A stretch of DNA of 25,552 bases, taken from assembly GCA_002376715.1 (NCBI GenBank), contig DFOK01000020.1:1-25552 (forward strand), in the 5' to 3' direction. Origin of the DNA: Bacteroidales bacterium UBA3543. GTDB taxonomy: Bacteria > Bacteroidota > Bacteroidia > Bacteroidales > UBA932. Within the stretch, counting starts at the first letter, position 1. Each line of letters starts with the position of its first letter. Below are positions 7,681 through 16,612 of the stretch, in pieces. Under the pieces are notes generated by a model that saw nothing but the letters and a program-made list of their open reading frames with translations, was not told the origin of the DNA and searched no databases. The translations under genes and the position numbers were made by a program.

Positions 7681-9864
7681 ATGAAGAGGAGATTTGCATT
7701 TATATTTATTATGGTGATTATTGTCGCTTCCTGTAGTACCACACGGATTCTGCAGGAGGATGAATGCAGACTTGTGGAGAATAAGATTGTCATCACAAAT
7801 GATGATGACTATTCTGCCTCTTCGCTATTGCCCTATATCAAGCAGAAGCCGAACGACTATTTCATAGGCCGCTGGAATCCTTTCCTTTATGTTTACAACT
7901 GGAGTTCGGGACGCGGCACGGGATGGGACAGATTTGTAGAGAAACTCGGAGTCGCTCCGGTGATCTATGATTCTACCTCCATAGATGCGAGTAAAAAGGG
8001 TATGCTTTCGCACCTCGAATACTCGGGCTATTATGGTTCGGATATTTCGCACTCCGTGCTTAAAAAGGAAAAGAAAGCCAGAGTAAATTATGATGTTACC
8101 CTTGGGAAACGCTATCTGATCGACAGCATAAGCTACGAGGTCCCTGATCCACTTATGCGCGAACTGCTGGCTTCTGATTCTGCCAACTTTACGGTAAATG
8201 TGGGTGACATACTTTCGGAAAAAGACCTTGAGGAGGAATCTGAACGCCTTGCCGGCCTATACCGCACTCACGGCTACTATGGTTTTACCAAAAACTATTT
8301 CTTCTTCTACGCCGATACCGTAAGACAGAAAGATAAAGCCGATTTGACCGTAGCCCTGGAAAATTATACCCGCAACGAATCGGAAGAGAGTGCACGTCCC
8401 CATAAGCAGTATCACATCGGTTCGGTCTCCATTGTCCCGATGTCCGGACTCAAGGTGCGTGAAAAGTTTCTCTGGCAGGTGAATACCATAAAACCCGGTG
8501 AGCTCTACAACGAACAGGTGATCAACTCTACTTACGAACGTTTCGCCAGCATCAGACTCTTCAGCAGTGTCAACGTGCAGCTTAGCGAAACCGATTCCTC
8601 GACGGTGGACTGTCGCATAATGCTCTCTCCCTCAAAACTCCAGGGGGTAAGGGCCAATCTGGAGGGTTCATTCAACTCTTCAGGACTCTTCGGAGTAACC
8701 CCTTCGCTCTCCTATTATCACAAGAACATCTTCGGAGGCGGAGAGTACTTTTCGCTCGGATTCAGAGGCAACTTCCAGTTCAAATTCAATGACCCCACAC
8801 GCTCCAACGAGTTCGCCATATCCTCCTCCATCACATTCCCGAGGTTCCTTTTCCTGCCTATAAGACTCTTCCAGCATACACTTCCGCGTACCGACGTCAA
8901 TCTCTCCTACAACTATCAGAATCGTCCGGAGTACACACGTATAATCATTTCCACGGCTTACGGCTACAACTGGAATCACAATAAGAGACTTTATTACCAG
9001 ATAAACCCTCTTCAGTTCAACGTGGTACGCATCTACAATATGGATGATGATTTCTACTCGAAGCTGATAGACCCCTATCTGATCAATTCCTATCGCAACC
9101 ACTTTGACTTCGGCGGAGGCGGAATGTTATATTTCACCACCAACAGTGCCACCAACCCCAAGGATACATACTTTTACCTCAGATTGCAAACCGATTTCGC
9201 AGGCAATATGCTCTCGCTCTTCAACGGCGGGCTGAAAAAGGATGAAAAAGGCTCTCACCTGATCTGGGGAGTGCCCTATTCACAATATGTCCGCAGCGAA
9301 ATCACACTCGTCGAAACCCTGCGATTTGGAAGACAGAATAGGCTGGCTCTGGCGGGAAGATTCCTCGCCGGTGTCGGTTATGCCTATGGTAATTCCAATG
9401 TTCTTCCTTTCGAGAAGTTCTTCTACGCAGGAGGCTCCAACAGTATGAGGGGATGGCAGTCGCGCTCCGTGGGACCCGGATCTGCACCTGTAAGCTCCTC
9501 TTTTGCCATAGCCAACCAAACGGGTGATATGCGCCTTGAGGCTAATCTCGAGTTTCGCTTCCCCCTCTTCTGGAAGCTGCAGGGCGGGCTTTTCATAGAT
9601 GCCGGTAATGTCTGGAATCTGCAGCGTGCATCTATTGACGGAGTTGCGAGGGATGAACGCGGTATTTTTACTGCTGAAAATTTCGGCAAGAGCATTGCGG
9701 CCAATTGGGGACTGGGTCTGCGTTTGGATTTCGACCTGTTGCTGGTACGTCTGGATGCCGGTATCAAGGCATATGATCCTGTTTCGCAGCAATGGCATTC
9801 TCCGGATATGTGGTTCCGCAAAAACGGTTATGCGATTCATTTCGGCATCGGATATCCTTTTTAA
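7681..9864 (+). CDS. tamL: TamL-type Omp85 outer-membrane assembly lipoprotein
   Basis: A 727-residue BamA/TamA-family protein with a lipoprotein signal peptide (VASC, Cys18), the feature that distinguishes the Bacteroidota TamL group from proteobacterial TamA. Periplasmic POTRA-like repeats occupy roughly residues 25-320 (segments such as YLIDSISYEV and YHIGSVSIVP begin repeats), followed by a 16-strand-type barrel. The barrel has the conserved loop-6 motif as RGW (Arg590-Gly591-Trp592, in SNSMRGW) and ends in a terminal aromatic residue (GIGYPF), as expected for insertion by the BAM machine. Its role would be in insertion of outer-membrane proteins or lipid transport with a TamB partner, which is not in this window. 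It begins a + strand run with the GH20 and DUF2461 genes. Confidence 0.9.
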   Translation: MKRRFAFIFIMVIIVASCSTTRILQEDECRLVENKIVITNDDDYSASSLLPYIKQKPNDYFIGRWNPFLYVYNWSSGRGTGWDRFVEKLGVAPVIYDSTSIDASKKGMLSHLEYSGYYGSDISHSVLKKEKKARVNYDVTLGKRYLIDSISYEVPDPLMRELLASDSANFTVNVGDILSEKDLEEESERLAGLYRTHGYYGFTKNYFFFYADTVRQKDKADLTVALENYTRNESEESARPHKQYHIGSVSIVPMSGLKVREKFLWQVNTIKPGELYNEQVINSTYERFASIRLFSSVNVQLSETDSSTVDCRIMLSPSKLQGVRANLEGSFNSSGLFGVTPSLSYYHKNIFGGGEYFSLGFRGNFQFKFNDPTRSNEFAISSSITFPRFLFLPIRLFQHTLPRTDVNLSYNYQNRPEYTRIIISTAYGYNWNHNKRLYYQINPLQFNVVRIYNMDDDFYSKLIDPYLINSYRNHFDFGGGGMLYFTTNSATNPKDTYFYLRLQTDFAGNMLSLFNGGLKKDEKGSHLIWGVPYSQYVRSEITLVETLRFGRQNRLALAGRFLAGVGYAYGNSNVLPFEKFFYAGGSNSMRGWQSRSVGPGSAPVSSSFAIANQTGDMRLEANLEFRFPLFWKLQGGLFIDAGNVWNLQRASIDGVARDERGIFTAENFGKSIAANWGLGLRLDFDLLLVRLDAGIKAYDPVSQQWHSPDMWFRKNGYAIHFGIGYPF

Positions 9865-9896
9865 TCTGAAAAACAAATTAAAAAATACAGAAAATC

Positions 9897-11540
9897 ATGA
9901 AACACTTCAAATTCTTCTTTCTTGCAGTTGCCGCTTTTGTCGCTGTATCCTGCAATTTCGAAAGGGGAGAGGCGGACTATGATATAGTTCCTCTTCCTCA
10001 ATCCATAACCCTTCTAGGAGGTGAACCCTTCGTGCTTAATTCAAAGACAAAGATTATCTATGATGCAAATGAGCCTCAGATGGAGCGCAATGCAGCTTTT
10101 CTCTCGGAATATATAGAACAGATCTCAGGATTGAAGCTCAAATATGAAGTCTCCGATGGCACCAACTTTGATAACAATATTGTTATATCTATTGATAGAG
10201 AGGGATATATGGAGAATGATGAGGGGTATATGATATCAGCGGGTAAAGAGGGGGTTGCTATAGTTGCAAAGAGCCCCGCAGGTGTATTTTATGGCATACA
10301 GACCCTCAGGAAGGCTCTTCCTATCGGAAAGTTCGGTACAGTAGAGCTTCCTAATGCCTCAATAAATGACGTTCCTCTCTTTGGTTATAGAGGAATGCAT
10401 CTTGACGTTTCACGCCACTTCTTCGATAAGGAATTCGTTAAGAGATATATCGACATAATAGCTCTTCACAATATAAATACATTCCACTGGCATCTGACCG
10501 ATGACCAGGGATGGCGTGTGGAAATCAAAAAATACCCGAAACTGACCGAGATCGGGTCAATGAGAAGCCATACGGTAGTCGGAAAGGATTTCGAGTCAAG
10601 TGATGAGACGCCTCACGGAGGATTCTATACCCAGGAGGATATCAAAGAGGTGGTAGCTTATGCTGCAGAGCGTTATATCACCATTATTCCTGAAATTGAC
10701 CTCCCCGGCCATATGCTGGCTGCTCTTGCCTCATATCCGGAACTCGGTTGCACGGGCGAACAATATGAGGTTTGGCCCCGCTGGGGTATTACCGAAAAGG
10801 TGCTTTGCCCCGGCAAAGATGGTACCGTGCAGTTTTTAAAGGATGTTATGGATGAGATTATGGAACTTTTTCCCTCGGAATATATCCATATCGGAGGTGA
10901 TGAGTGTCCCAAGGATCACTGGAAGGTTTGTCCCGATTGTCAGGCCCGCATCAAGGCTGAAAAACTCTATGCGAAAGATGGACATACCGCAGAACAGCGT
11001 CTTCAGAGCTGGCTCACGTCGGAGATTGAAAAATATATCAATGACCATGGCCGTCGCATTATCGGATGGGATGAGATTCTCGAGGGCGGACTCGCTCCAA
11101 ATGCTACTGTAATGTCCTGGAGAGGTATTACCGGCGGTGTGACCGCTGCAAATATGGGACACGATGTGATTATGGTGCCTTATTCTCACTTCTATTTTGA
11201 CTATTACCAAAGTGAAGACAGAGATAATGAGCCTTTGGCTATCGGAGGTTTTATCCCTGTGGAGAAGGTTTATGAATTCAATCCTTTCCCCGAAGAGGTG
11301 GATCCTTCTTTGCACGGTCATATCCTGGGTGTCCAGGCCAACGTATGGTGTGAATATATCAAGACCACCGACCATGTAGAATATATGGCTCTGCCACGTA
11401 TGGCTGCCCTCTGTGAAGTGCAGTGGCGTCCTGCCGAGGTTCGTGATTATGAGGACTTCTTAGATCGCATGGAGCACCATCTGGCCATTTACGACCACTT
11501 GGGCTACAATTACGCCAAGCATATTGTTCCCGACCTCTAA
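9897..11540 (+). CDS. GH20 beta-N-acetylhexosaminidase lipoprotein
   Basis: A 547-residue exo-beta-N-acetylhexosaminidase that releases terminal GlcNAc or GalNAc by substrate-assisted catalysis. A lipoprotein signal peptide ends at VSC (Cys19). The GH20b alpha/beta domain spans about residues 30-160, followed by the catalytic barrel starting at FGYRGMHLDVSRHFF. The substrate-binding FHWHLTDDQGW segment (196-206) is present and the catalytic pair is Asp335-Glu336 in the canonical HIGGDE motif. Aromatic GVQANVWCEY lies near the end. There is no C-terminal accessory domain. It follows tamL by 32 bases and precedes the DUF2461 gene by 3 bases, so an operon is likely. It should act in the periplasm or at the outer membrane on chitin-type, glycoprotein or peptidoglycan-derived sugars. 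Confidence 0.95.
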   Translation: MKHFKFFFLAVAAFVAVSCNFERGEADYDIVPLPQSITLLGGEPFVLNSKTKIIYDANEPQMERNAAFLSEYIEQISGLKLKYEVSDGTNFDNNIVISIDREGYMENDEGYMISAGKEGVAIVAKSPAGVFYGIQTLRKALPIGKFGTVELPNASINDVPLFGYRGMHLDVSRHFFDKEFVKRYIDIIALHNINTFHWHLTDDQGWRVEIKKYPKLTEIGSMRSHTVVGKDFESSDETPHGGFYTQEDIKEVVAYAAERYITIIPEIDLPGHMLAALASYPELGCTGEQYEVWPRWGITEKVLCPGKDGTVQFLKDVMDEIMELFPSEYIHIGGDECPKDHWKVCPDCQARIKAEKLYAKDGHTAEQRLQSWLTSEIEKYINDHGRRIIGWDEILEGGLAPNATVMSWRGITGGVTAANMGHDVIMVPYSHFYFDYYQSEDRDNEPLAIGGFIPVEKVYEFNPFPEEVDPSLHGHILGVQANVWCEYIKTTDHVEYMALPRMAALCEVQWRPAEVRDYEDFLDRMEHHLAIYDHLGYNYAKHIVPDL

Positions 11541-11543
11541 GTT

Positions 11544-12221
11544 ATGAAAAGAGTTTTATCGTTTCTTACGGATCTCATTCCCAATAACAACAAACCCTGG
11601 TTTGATGCCAATAAGGGGCGTTATAAAGAGGCACAGGCGATTTTCAACGATTTCGCTTCGGAACTTTTGGAGCGTGTGCAGAATTTTGACCCCGAAGTGA
11701 GGGGCCTCACCCTCAAACAATGTACTTACCGTTTCTATAGAGACTTAAGATTCAGCAAGGATAAAACTCCATATAAGAAGCATTTCGGCATATTCATCGC
11801 AAAAGATGGAAAATGCAGCGGTCATTCGGGATACTATTTCCATATCGAACCTCCTCATGCAGGCTACCTGGGCGGTCATCTGATGTGTTGTGGTGCCTAT
11901 GCTCCGGAGCCGAAGGTGATGCGAAGCATTAGGGAGGAATTTATGCTAAATGGAGAAGCGCTGGTCCAAGCTATGTCAAAGGCCAAGGGGTTTGAATTGG
12001 AATGGGACGGAGCCCTGAAGAATATTCCGAGAGGATTTCCGCAGGACTCCCCATACGCCGATTATTTCCGCCTAAAGAAAATACTTATTACGCGCTACTT
12101 TGATGACTCATTTCTCTTCGAGGCCGATCTTGCAAAACGCGCTGCCGACCTGTTTGCCACTTGTACCGAATTCAACACCATTTTGAACCGCGCCATCGAC
12201 TACGCCTATGAAGAATATTAG
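11544..12221 (+). CDS. DUF2461 domain-containing protein
   Basis: A 225-residue cytoplasmic protein matching the DUF2461 (TIGR02453) family by its layout: N-terminal FLTDLIPNNNKPWFDANK, central YRFYRDLRFSKDKTPYKKHFG (about 62-82), then GYYFHIEP and the glycine-rich LGGHLMC segment. No biochemical function is established for the family to my knowledge. It starts 3 bases after the GH20 stop, so translation is probably coupled. The stop TAG (12219-12221) directly abuts a 7-bp-unit tandem repeat, and the convergent M28 gene ends about 60 bases later. Family recognition is fairly sure; nothing can be said about its substrate. Confidence 0.85.
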   Translation: MKRVLSFLTDLIPNNNKPWFDANKGRYKEAQAIFNDFASELLERVQNFDPEVRGLTLKQCTYRFYRDLRFSKDKTPYKKHFGIFIAKDGKCSGHSGYYFHIEPPHAGYLGGHLMCCGAYAPEPKVMRSIREEFMLNGEALVQAMSKAKGFELEWDGALKNIPRGFPQDSPYADYFRLKKILITRYFDDSFLFEADLAKRAADLFATCTEFNTILNRAIDYAYEEY

Positions 12222-12222
12222 G

Positions 12223-12250
12223 GTAGTATGTAGTATGTAGTGTGTAGTAC
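12223..12250 (+). repeat. Heptamer tandem repeat tract 1
   Basis: Four head-to-tail 7-base units: GTAGTAT, GTAGTAT, GTAGTGT, GTAGTAC. The tract begins one base after the stop codon of the DUF2461 gene, in the gap between two convergent genes. Each unit contains TAG, and a period of 7 puts that stop in all three frames within 21 bases. The same unit family (as reverse complement) occurs at 16523-16612. Confidence 0.85.
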
Positions 12251-12284
12251 CACGCACCTCGGAACGCGCATCCCGTACCCTCTA

Positions 12285-13619
12285 TCAATCCATCAGGAAG
12301 ATAAAGGTCGCAATGGCAGCAATACCCTCCTTGAAAGTTTCTTGATTTACATTCTCGAAGTTGTCCAGCGAACCGTGGTGATACTTGAAATAGTCACTAT
12401 TATCAGTCCTAAATGTGTAATATGGTTTTAGAGGCCAATTTCTTTCACCGGTATAGCGTGTCAACGTCAGACCACGGGGTTCCAGATAGGGGGTAAGTAC
12501 CTCTTCCATTTTACTGAAATAACCTGGGTCTTCCGAAACGGAGAAGCCGACAGGTTTACCTGCTCCTGAGTCAATCTCAAGGTCGAAAATATAGGACTCG
12601 TGTTTTTCTTTGGAAATACGGGCGAATTCCTTCAGACCTGAGAGGTTTATTTCCTCATCTTGATATAGGACTATGCGGAGGGTATTTCTCGGTTGCATAC
12701 GAAGTTTTTTGTATGCACGAAGCACTTCTATCGCGGCCACGCAACTTGAGGCATTATCCTGTGCTCCCTGACTATTGAACCAGCTGTCCACATGAGCTGA
12801 AAGCAATATGATGTGGTCGGGATTGACTTTGCCGGGGATTTCAGCTACTATATTGCGTCCTATTGCCGGTTCAGGCCGGTTGTGTGCTGTTGAGTTGATA
12901 GTTACAGTGAGTTTTTTATCCTTTTTCAGAGCCTCCGAGAGTCGGTCAGCAGCATTTGTGGAGATAGCCACAGCCGGTACAGCTACAATAGAGTCACCGT
13001 CGTGGCAGGCACCTGTGTGGGGAGTATCCCCGGGATGATTGCTGATTGAGCGGACAAGAACTGCCTTGGCACCTTTCTCCGTTACAAGTGAAGCTCCTCT
13101 TGAGCGTTGCCAGGCATGTTTGCTGTAACTGTTGCCATCTTCCATCGCGCCGTTGAAGAAGACAATCTTGTCTTTGCAACGGAGAGTCTCCAATTCCTCA
13201 CGGCTGGTTACCTCTACCACCTGTGCGGTGACATCCTCGCCTGAAGTGCCGTTATTGAGTCCGAGAGCAATGGAGGGGAGCTCGGTTACAGTGCCATCAG
13301 AGAGGTTCAAAGTAACCTTCGTAACTCCCGGATCCCAATTGGGGACTTCGACTTCCTGGTGCCATATATTTTTGATGCCAACCTCTTCTGCAAGAACATA
13401 TGTGAAATAGTCTATTACCTCGTCATTGTTTTCGCTTCCGGACATTCTGGCCGGATAATCATTGCACACTCTTTCGAGAGTAGCGACAGCGGTTGTGTTT
13501 TCATTCTGAAAATAGTTGTAAATCTTGTCGATTTGCTGCTCAAGAGTGACCTTTTTGCAGGAAACTGACAAAAGGAGCACAAAAGTGAGCAGGATGATTC
13601 TTTGAATCTTTGAATACAT
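12285..13619 (-). CDS. M28-family metallopeptidase lipoprotein with PA domain (carboxypeptidase Q-like)
   Basis: A 444-residue zinc aminopeptidase or carboxypeptidase of family M28. I chose the ATG at 13619 because it gives a clean lipoprotein signal peptide (LLSVSC, Cys21); the open frame extends upstream to a GTG at 13685, which would bury that signal. A PA domain lies at about 125-235. The two-metal site is complete: His276 and Asp278 in SAHVDSW, Asp288 in QDNAS, Glu322/Glu323 in YQDEEI, Asp350 in EIDSGAG and a His at 414-415 in KYHHGSLDN. The overall order resembles carboxypeptidase Q. It is the last gene of the - strand run after the LOG-like gene and should digest small peptides outside the cytoplasm. 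Confidence 0.92.
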   Translation of the reverse strand: MYSKIQRIILLTFVLLLSVSCKKVTLEQQIDKIYNYFQNENTTAVATLERVCNDYPARMSGSENNDEVIDYFTYVLAEEVGIKNIWHQEVEVPNWDPGVTKVTLNLSDGTVTELPSIALGLNNGTSGEDVTAQVVEVTSREELETLRCKDKIVFFNGAMEDGNSYSKHAWQRSRGASLVTEKGAKAVLVRSISNHPGDTPHTGACHDGDSIVAVPAVAISTNAADRLSEALKKDKKLTVTINSTAHNRPEPAIGRNIVAEIPGKVNPDHIILLSAHVDSWFNSQGAQDNASSCVAAIEVLRAYKKLRMQPRNTLRIVLYQDEEINLSGLKEFARISKEKHESYIFDLEIDSGAGKPVGFSVSEDPGYFSKMEEVLTPYLEPRGLTLTRYTGERNWPLKPYYTFRTDNSDYFKYHHGSLDNFENVNQETFKEGIAAIATFIFLMD

Positions 13620-13674
13620 GTTTGGTACTATTATTAAAGTGATGAAAATAATTTTCGTTTTATCATTGTTTATC

Positions 13675-13697
13675 AAAAAGCGCACCGAAATGAGTGC
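13675..13697 (-). terminator. Weak hairpin after the LOG-like gene
   Basis: On the - strand a GCAC...GTGC stem (13682-13697, 8-base loop) is followed by five T residues (13675-13680). The stem is only 4 bp, so termination would be partial at best; it lies between the LOG-like and M28 genes. Confidence 0.3.
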
Positions 13698-13703
13698 AAA
13701 GCC

Positions 13704-14843
13704 TTATTTTGACTCTAACATCTTGACATATTCTTCCAGAATAGCGTAAACTTCCTCGATATCGTCAGATAACGACAGGCGCAGATTGGCGTAACTCTTG
13801 ATCTCCATACAATCCTGAAGGAATTTGTAAACAGGAATCCTGTTGGTCCAGTAATCCGTATCGAAAAAGATCATCGGAGCCGACTCATCATCCATCAGAT
13901 AATGGTTCTGGGCTGCATCCTGGAATATCTCCTGCATTGTGCCGGCACTGCCGGGCGTGTAGATAATACCACCGTGTGCAATAGTGATGATACCATCTTC
14001 ACGTATGCTGTTTGCAAAATATTTGGCAATATCGGTAGAGAAGATACAGGCAGGTTCGTGGCCATAAAACCAGGTGGGTACACCCAGGCTTCTGAACTGA
14101 GTCTGCGGATACTTTTCGAGTACCTCAAATGCTGTCTTAAGCCAGTTGCGATCCCTATATGAAGGTGCTGTGACTACCATACTGATGGCATCTTCCACCT
14201 CCCAATTGCTTCTGCCGGCCATCCATGCACCCAGGTGAGCCGCTTCCATCGCACCAGGACCACCTCCTGTAACGATAAGACGCCCTTTTTCGGTAAGCAG
14301 TTTGCCCAAATATACAATCCTGCGGTAAATGGGCGCAGTGCGAAGAATTGCGTGTCCTCCCATCACAGCTACTACCATTTTAGGGTCGTACCGGTCTATC
14401 AGATCGTACATTGCATCGGTTATGGCGTGGTCATGTATAGAACGCGCGAGTGTCTCATAGATATCACGTCCATATTTACCCATTGAGATGTAGCGCTGGT
14501 AGGCACGTTTATCGTAACTTGTGGCAAGAGTATCGTAATCTTCAATATCGTAACCTTCGTAAAGTGTATAGGGATTATAGAGTTCGCTGGTGTAAATCCT
14601 GTAAGGAACATTCATCTTGGGGAAGGTGACGCAGGTCTGGTCGATATTATCTTTGACCTCCTTGGGAATCTCGCATCCGAGGAACATGCAGTCTGAAAAT
14701 TTGAAGTCTTTTATCTTATCGTAAATTTGAAAAAAGTCGAGAGTGTTGAAAACGCAGTGAACGATAATGTCGTCTTCCTTGCTATGGAGCAGTCTTTCCA
14801 GATCTTCTATATTGTCAATCTCTTTAAGTGAATACTTTGTCAT
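13704..14843 (-). CDS. LOG/lysine-decarboxylase-like Rossmann protein
   Basis: A 379-residue protein whose C-terminal two thirds (from about residue 150) resemble the LOG-like nucleotide-binding fold, the superfamily that contains cytokinin-activating phosphoribohydrolases. A glycine-rich loop TGGGPGAMEAA lies at 192-202. The signature that is PGGxGTxxE in LOG enzymes appears as PGSAGTMQE at 297-305, so the second Gly is Ser while Gly, Thr and Glu are kept. The first 110 residues form an extra N-terminal domain that I do not recognise. There is no signal peptide, unlike its neighbours. It starts 16 bases after the GH3 stop, so it is in the same transcript. A nucleotide-processing role is likely by family; the substrate is unknown. 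Confidence 0.75.
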   Translation of the reverse strand: MTKYSLKEIDNIEDLERLLHSKEDDIIVHCVFNTLDFFQIYDKIKDFKFSDCMFLGCEIPKEVKDNIDQTCVTFPKMNVPYRIYTSELYNPYTLYEGYDIEDYDTLATSYDKRAYQRYISMGKYGRDIYETLARSIHDHAITDAMYDLIDRYDPKMVVAVMGGHAILRTAPIYRRIVYLGKLLTEKGRLIVTGGGPGAMEAAHLGAWMAGRSNWEVEDAISMVVTAPSYRDRNWLKTAFEVLEKYPQTQFRSLGVPTWFYGHEPACIFSTDIAKYFANSIREDGIITIAHGGIIYTPGSAGTMQEIFQDAAQNHYLMDDESAPMIFFDTDYWTNRIPVYKFLQDCMEIKSYANLRLSLSDDIEEVYAILEEYVKMLESK

Positions 14844-14859
14844 AATTATTTATATTTTT

Positions 14860-16521
14860 TTATTTTGCATGATAACCGGTAGGAAATCCTCCTGCAGCTG
14901 CAGGAAGTACCCCATGGGCTTCAAGTTGTCCGCGAAGTACCCTGTCGGCTGCTGAAAGGTTGGCTTTTGAGGAACTATAGCCCACCAGAATGCCTTCAAA
15001 AGCATCTATGTCAATTTTATCAAGTGCGTAGGGATTGTCCATGATAGACAGGACTACCTTTTGTTCGCGTGCCCACGCTGAAATAAAGTCGTAAATCTCC
15101 TGGGGAGGGATGGCAGCATAATTTTCTCTGTCGTTTTTTGGAGCTCTCATTTCCGGAAGGTAGATTACCACATATTCGACTCCTTCGGCACGCTTGCGAG
15201 CATTTTCGAGGAGATCTTTCGTGATTCTCCGAGGCAGGATTATGGTATCTGCCGCTCCGATAGCGCTCAGAGTTTCAAGGTTTTGGTCAGGGCCCCATTC
15301 GGGGCGCTTAATGAGGGTCATCGATTCCTCCGCCACCTTATTGATGATATCCAGTACTTCTCCGGTCTCAACCTGAGCAAAAGCCTCTGCAGGGTCGATT
15401 TGTGGAGTGCCATCGAGAAGGCCTATTTGTTCTTTCATCCTGAGTATTTTGCGCAGACTCTCGTCAATGCGCTCTCTGGGGATTTCTCCTCTGCGTACGG
15501 CTTTGCGAAAGGTAGCTATGGTCTTACGTTTATCTCCGGGAGGCATCAGCAAAATATCGGATCCCGCTTTGAAAGATTCTATGGCTACCCTTTCTTCTGG
15601 GACATATTCCGTGACACCCTTCATACCGAGTGCATCCGTCACTACTATTCCCTCAAATCCGAGTTCTTCTTTGAGCAGTCCGGTAATTATAGGGTAGGAG
15701 ATGGAGCTGGGTACTCCTGTGGGGTCGATTGAGGGAATGCTTAAGTGGGCTACCATCACCATTGCCACACCTTCCTTTATTACATGTTTGAAGGGATAGA
15801 GCTCCAGCGAATCGAGGCGCGCACGATCAAAATTCAGCACCGGCAGTGCCTTGTGAGAGTCTATTTCGGTATCCCCGTGACCGGGGAAATGCTTCGCTGA
15901 GGTCATTATACCGCCATCTTGCATACCTTTGATGATAGCAGCGCCGTAAAGGGCTACTTTCTCACGGTCATCTCCAAATGAGCGTTGTCCGATAACGGGA
16001 TTGAGAGGATTGTTATTTATGTCAATAGTGGGCGCATAGTTTATGTGGATGCCCAGGCGCACAAACTGCTTAGCCATCGCGCTGCCGACTTGATATACAA
16101 GATCGGGTGAGGACAGGGCTCCAAGTTGCATATTGCGGGGAAACTGGGTGAGGGTATCGAAACGCATCGAGGCTCCCCATTCTCCATCCACAGAGATAAA
16201 GAGAGGGATTTTTGACATTTTATGGAATCGGTTGGCGCGCTCTATATAGTTGTCGATATCCATTTCCATCAGGATAAGTCCACCGATCTTGTCTCTTTTT
16301 ATGAGTTTGTCAAAATAGGGATCTTCCAAATCATATCTGTCGCTGTATTCTATTATGAAAAGCTGTCCCACTTTCTCTCTGAGGGTCATTTTTTCTATAA
16401 TCTTTTCAACCCTATCATCTTCAACTTTCCCGGGTTCCACCCTTTCCGGCCTTTTCCCTGCGAAGAATACCACAAAAATGACCAAAACCGCTACGATAAG
16501 TGTTATATTTCTTTTATTCAT
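14860..16521 (-). CDS. GH3 beta-N-acetylglucosaminidase (NagZ-like), membrane-anchored
   Basis: A 553-residue family GH3 glycosidase of the NagZ group, which removes non-reducing GlcNAc, typically from peptidoglycan fragments. The hallmark KHFPGHGDTEIDSH loop (residues 210-223), with its catalytic-type Asp-His pair, is intact, and the nucleophile is Asp296 in VVTDALGM. A GH3 C-terminal domain (about 400-545) follows. The N-terminus has one hydrophobic helix (about 7-21) without a clear cleavage site, so an uncleaved anchor or signal peptide puts the enzyme outside the cytoplasm, whereas E. coli NagZ is cytoplasmic. Many Bacteroidota relatives carry a fused beta-lactamase-type domain; this one does not. 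It lies between the second GH20 and the LOG-like gene on the - strand. Confidence 0.93.
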   Translation of the reverse strand: MNKRNITLIVAVLVIFVVFFAGKRPERVEPGKVEDDRVEKIIEKMTLREKVGQLFIIEYSDRYDLEDPYFDKLIKRDKIGGLILMEMDIDNYIERANRFHKMSKIPLFISVDGEWGASMRFDTLTQFPRNMQLGALSSPDLVYQVGSAMAKQFVRLGIHINYAPTIDINNNPLNPVIGQRSFGDDREKVALYGAAIIKGMQDGGIMTSAKHFPGHGDTEIDSHKALPVLNFDRARLDSLELYPFKHVIKEGVAMVMVAHLSIPSIDPTGVPSSISYPIITGLLKEELGFEGIVVTDALGMKGVTEYVPEERVAIESFKAGSDILLMPPGDKRKTIATFRKAVRRGEIPRERIDESLRKILRMKEQIGLLDGTPQIDPAEAFAQVETGEVLDIINKVAEESMTLIKRPEWGPDQNLETLSAIGAADTIILPRRITKDLLENARKRAEGVEYVVIYLPEMRAPKNDRENYAAIPPQEIYDFISAWAREQKVVLSIMDNPYALDKIDIDAFEGILVGYSSSKANLSAADRVLRGQLEAHGVLPAAAGGFPTGYHAK

Positions 16522-16522
16522 A

Positions 16523-16612
16523 ACTACACACTACATACTACTCACTACACACTCTAAACATACTACATACTCTAAACATACTACCCACTACACACTACTC
16601 ACTACCCACTAT
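16523..16612 (-). repeat. Heptamer tandem repeat tract 2
   Basis: About twelve degenerate 7-base units with + strand forms ACTACAC, ACTACAT, ACTACTC and ACTACCC, interrupted twice by ACTCTAAAC. It starts 2 bases before the GH3 start codon and fills the spacer to the upstream GH20 gene, running past its stop codon: the final GH20 codons for Val-Gly-Ser-Glu and its TAG stop are repeat units. Same unit family as 12223-12250. Confidence 0.85.

Noticed and set aside
9280..9876. - strand open frames antisense to tamL
   Set aside because: Several overlapping frames occur here with no family features, while tamL on the + strand is unambiguous.
12240..12431. Small + strand frame starting in the heptamer tract
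   Set aside because: It starts in the repeat and runs antisense into the M28 gene without any domain.
16523..16612. CRISPR array
   Set aside because: Units are 7 bases long with no unique spacers and no cas genes nearby.
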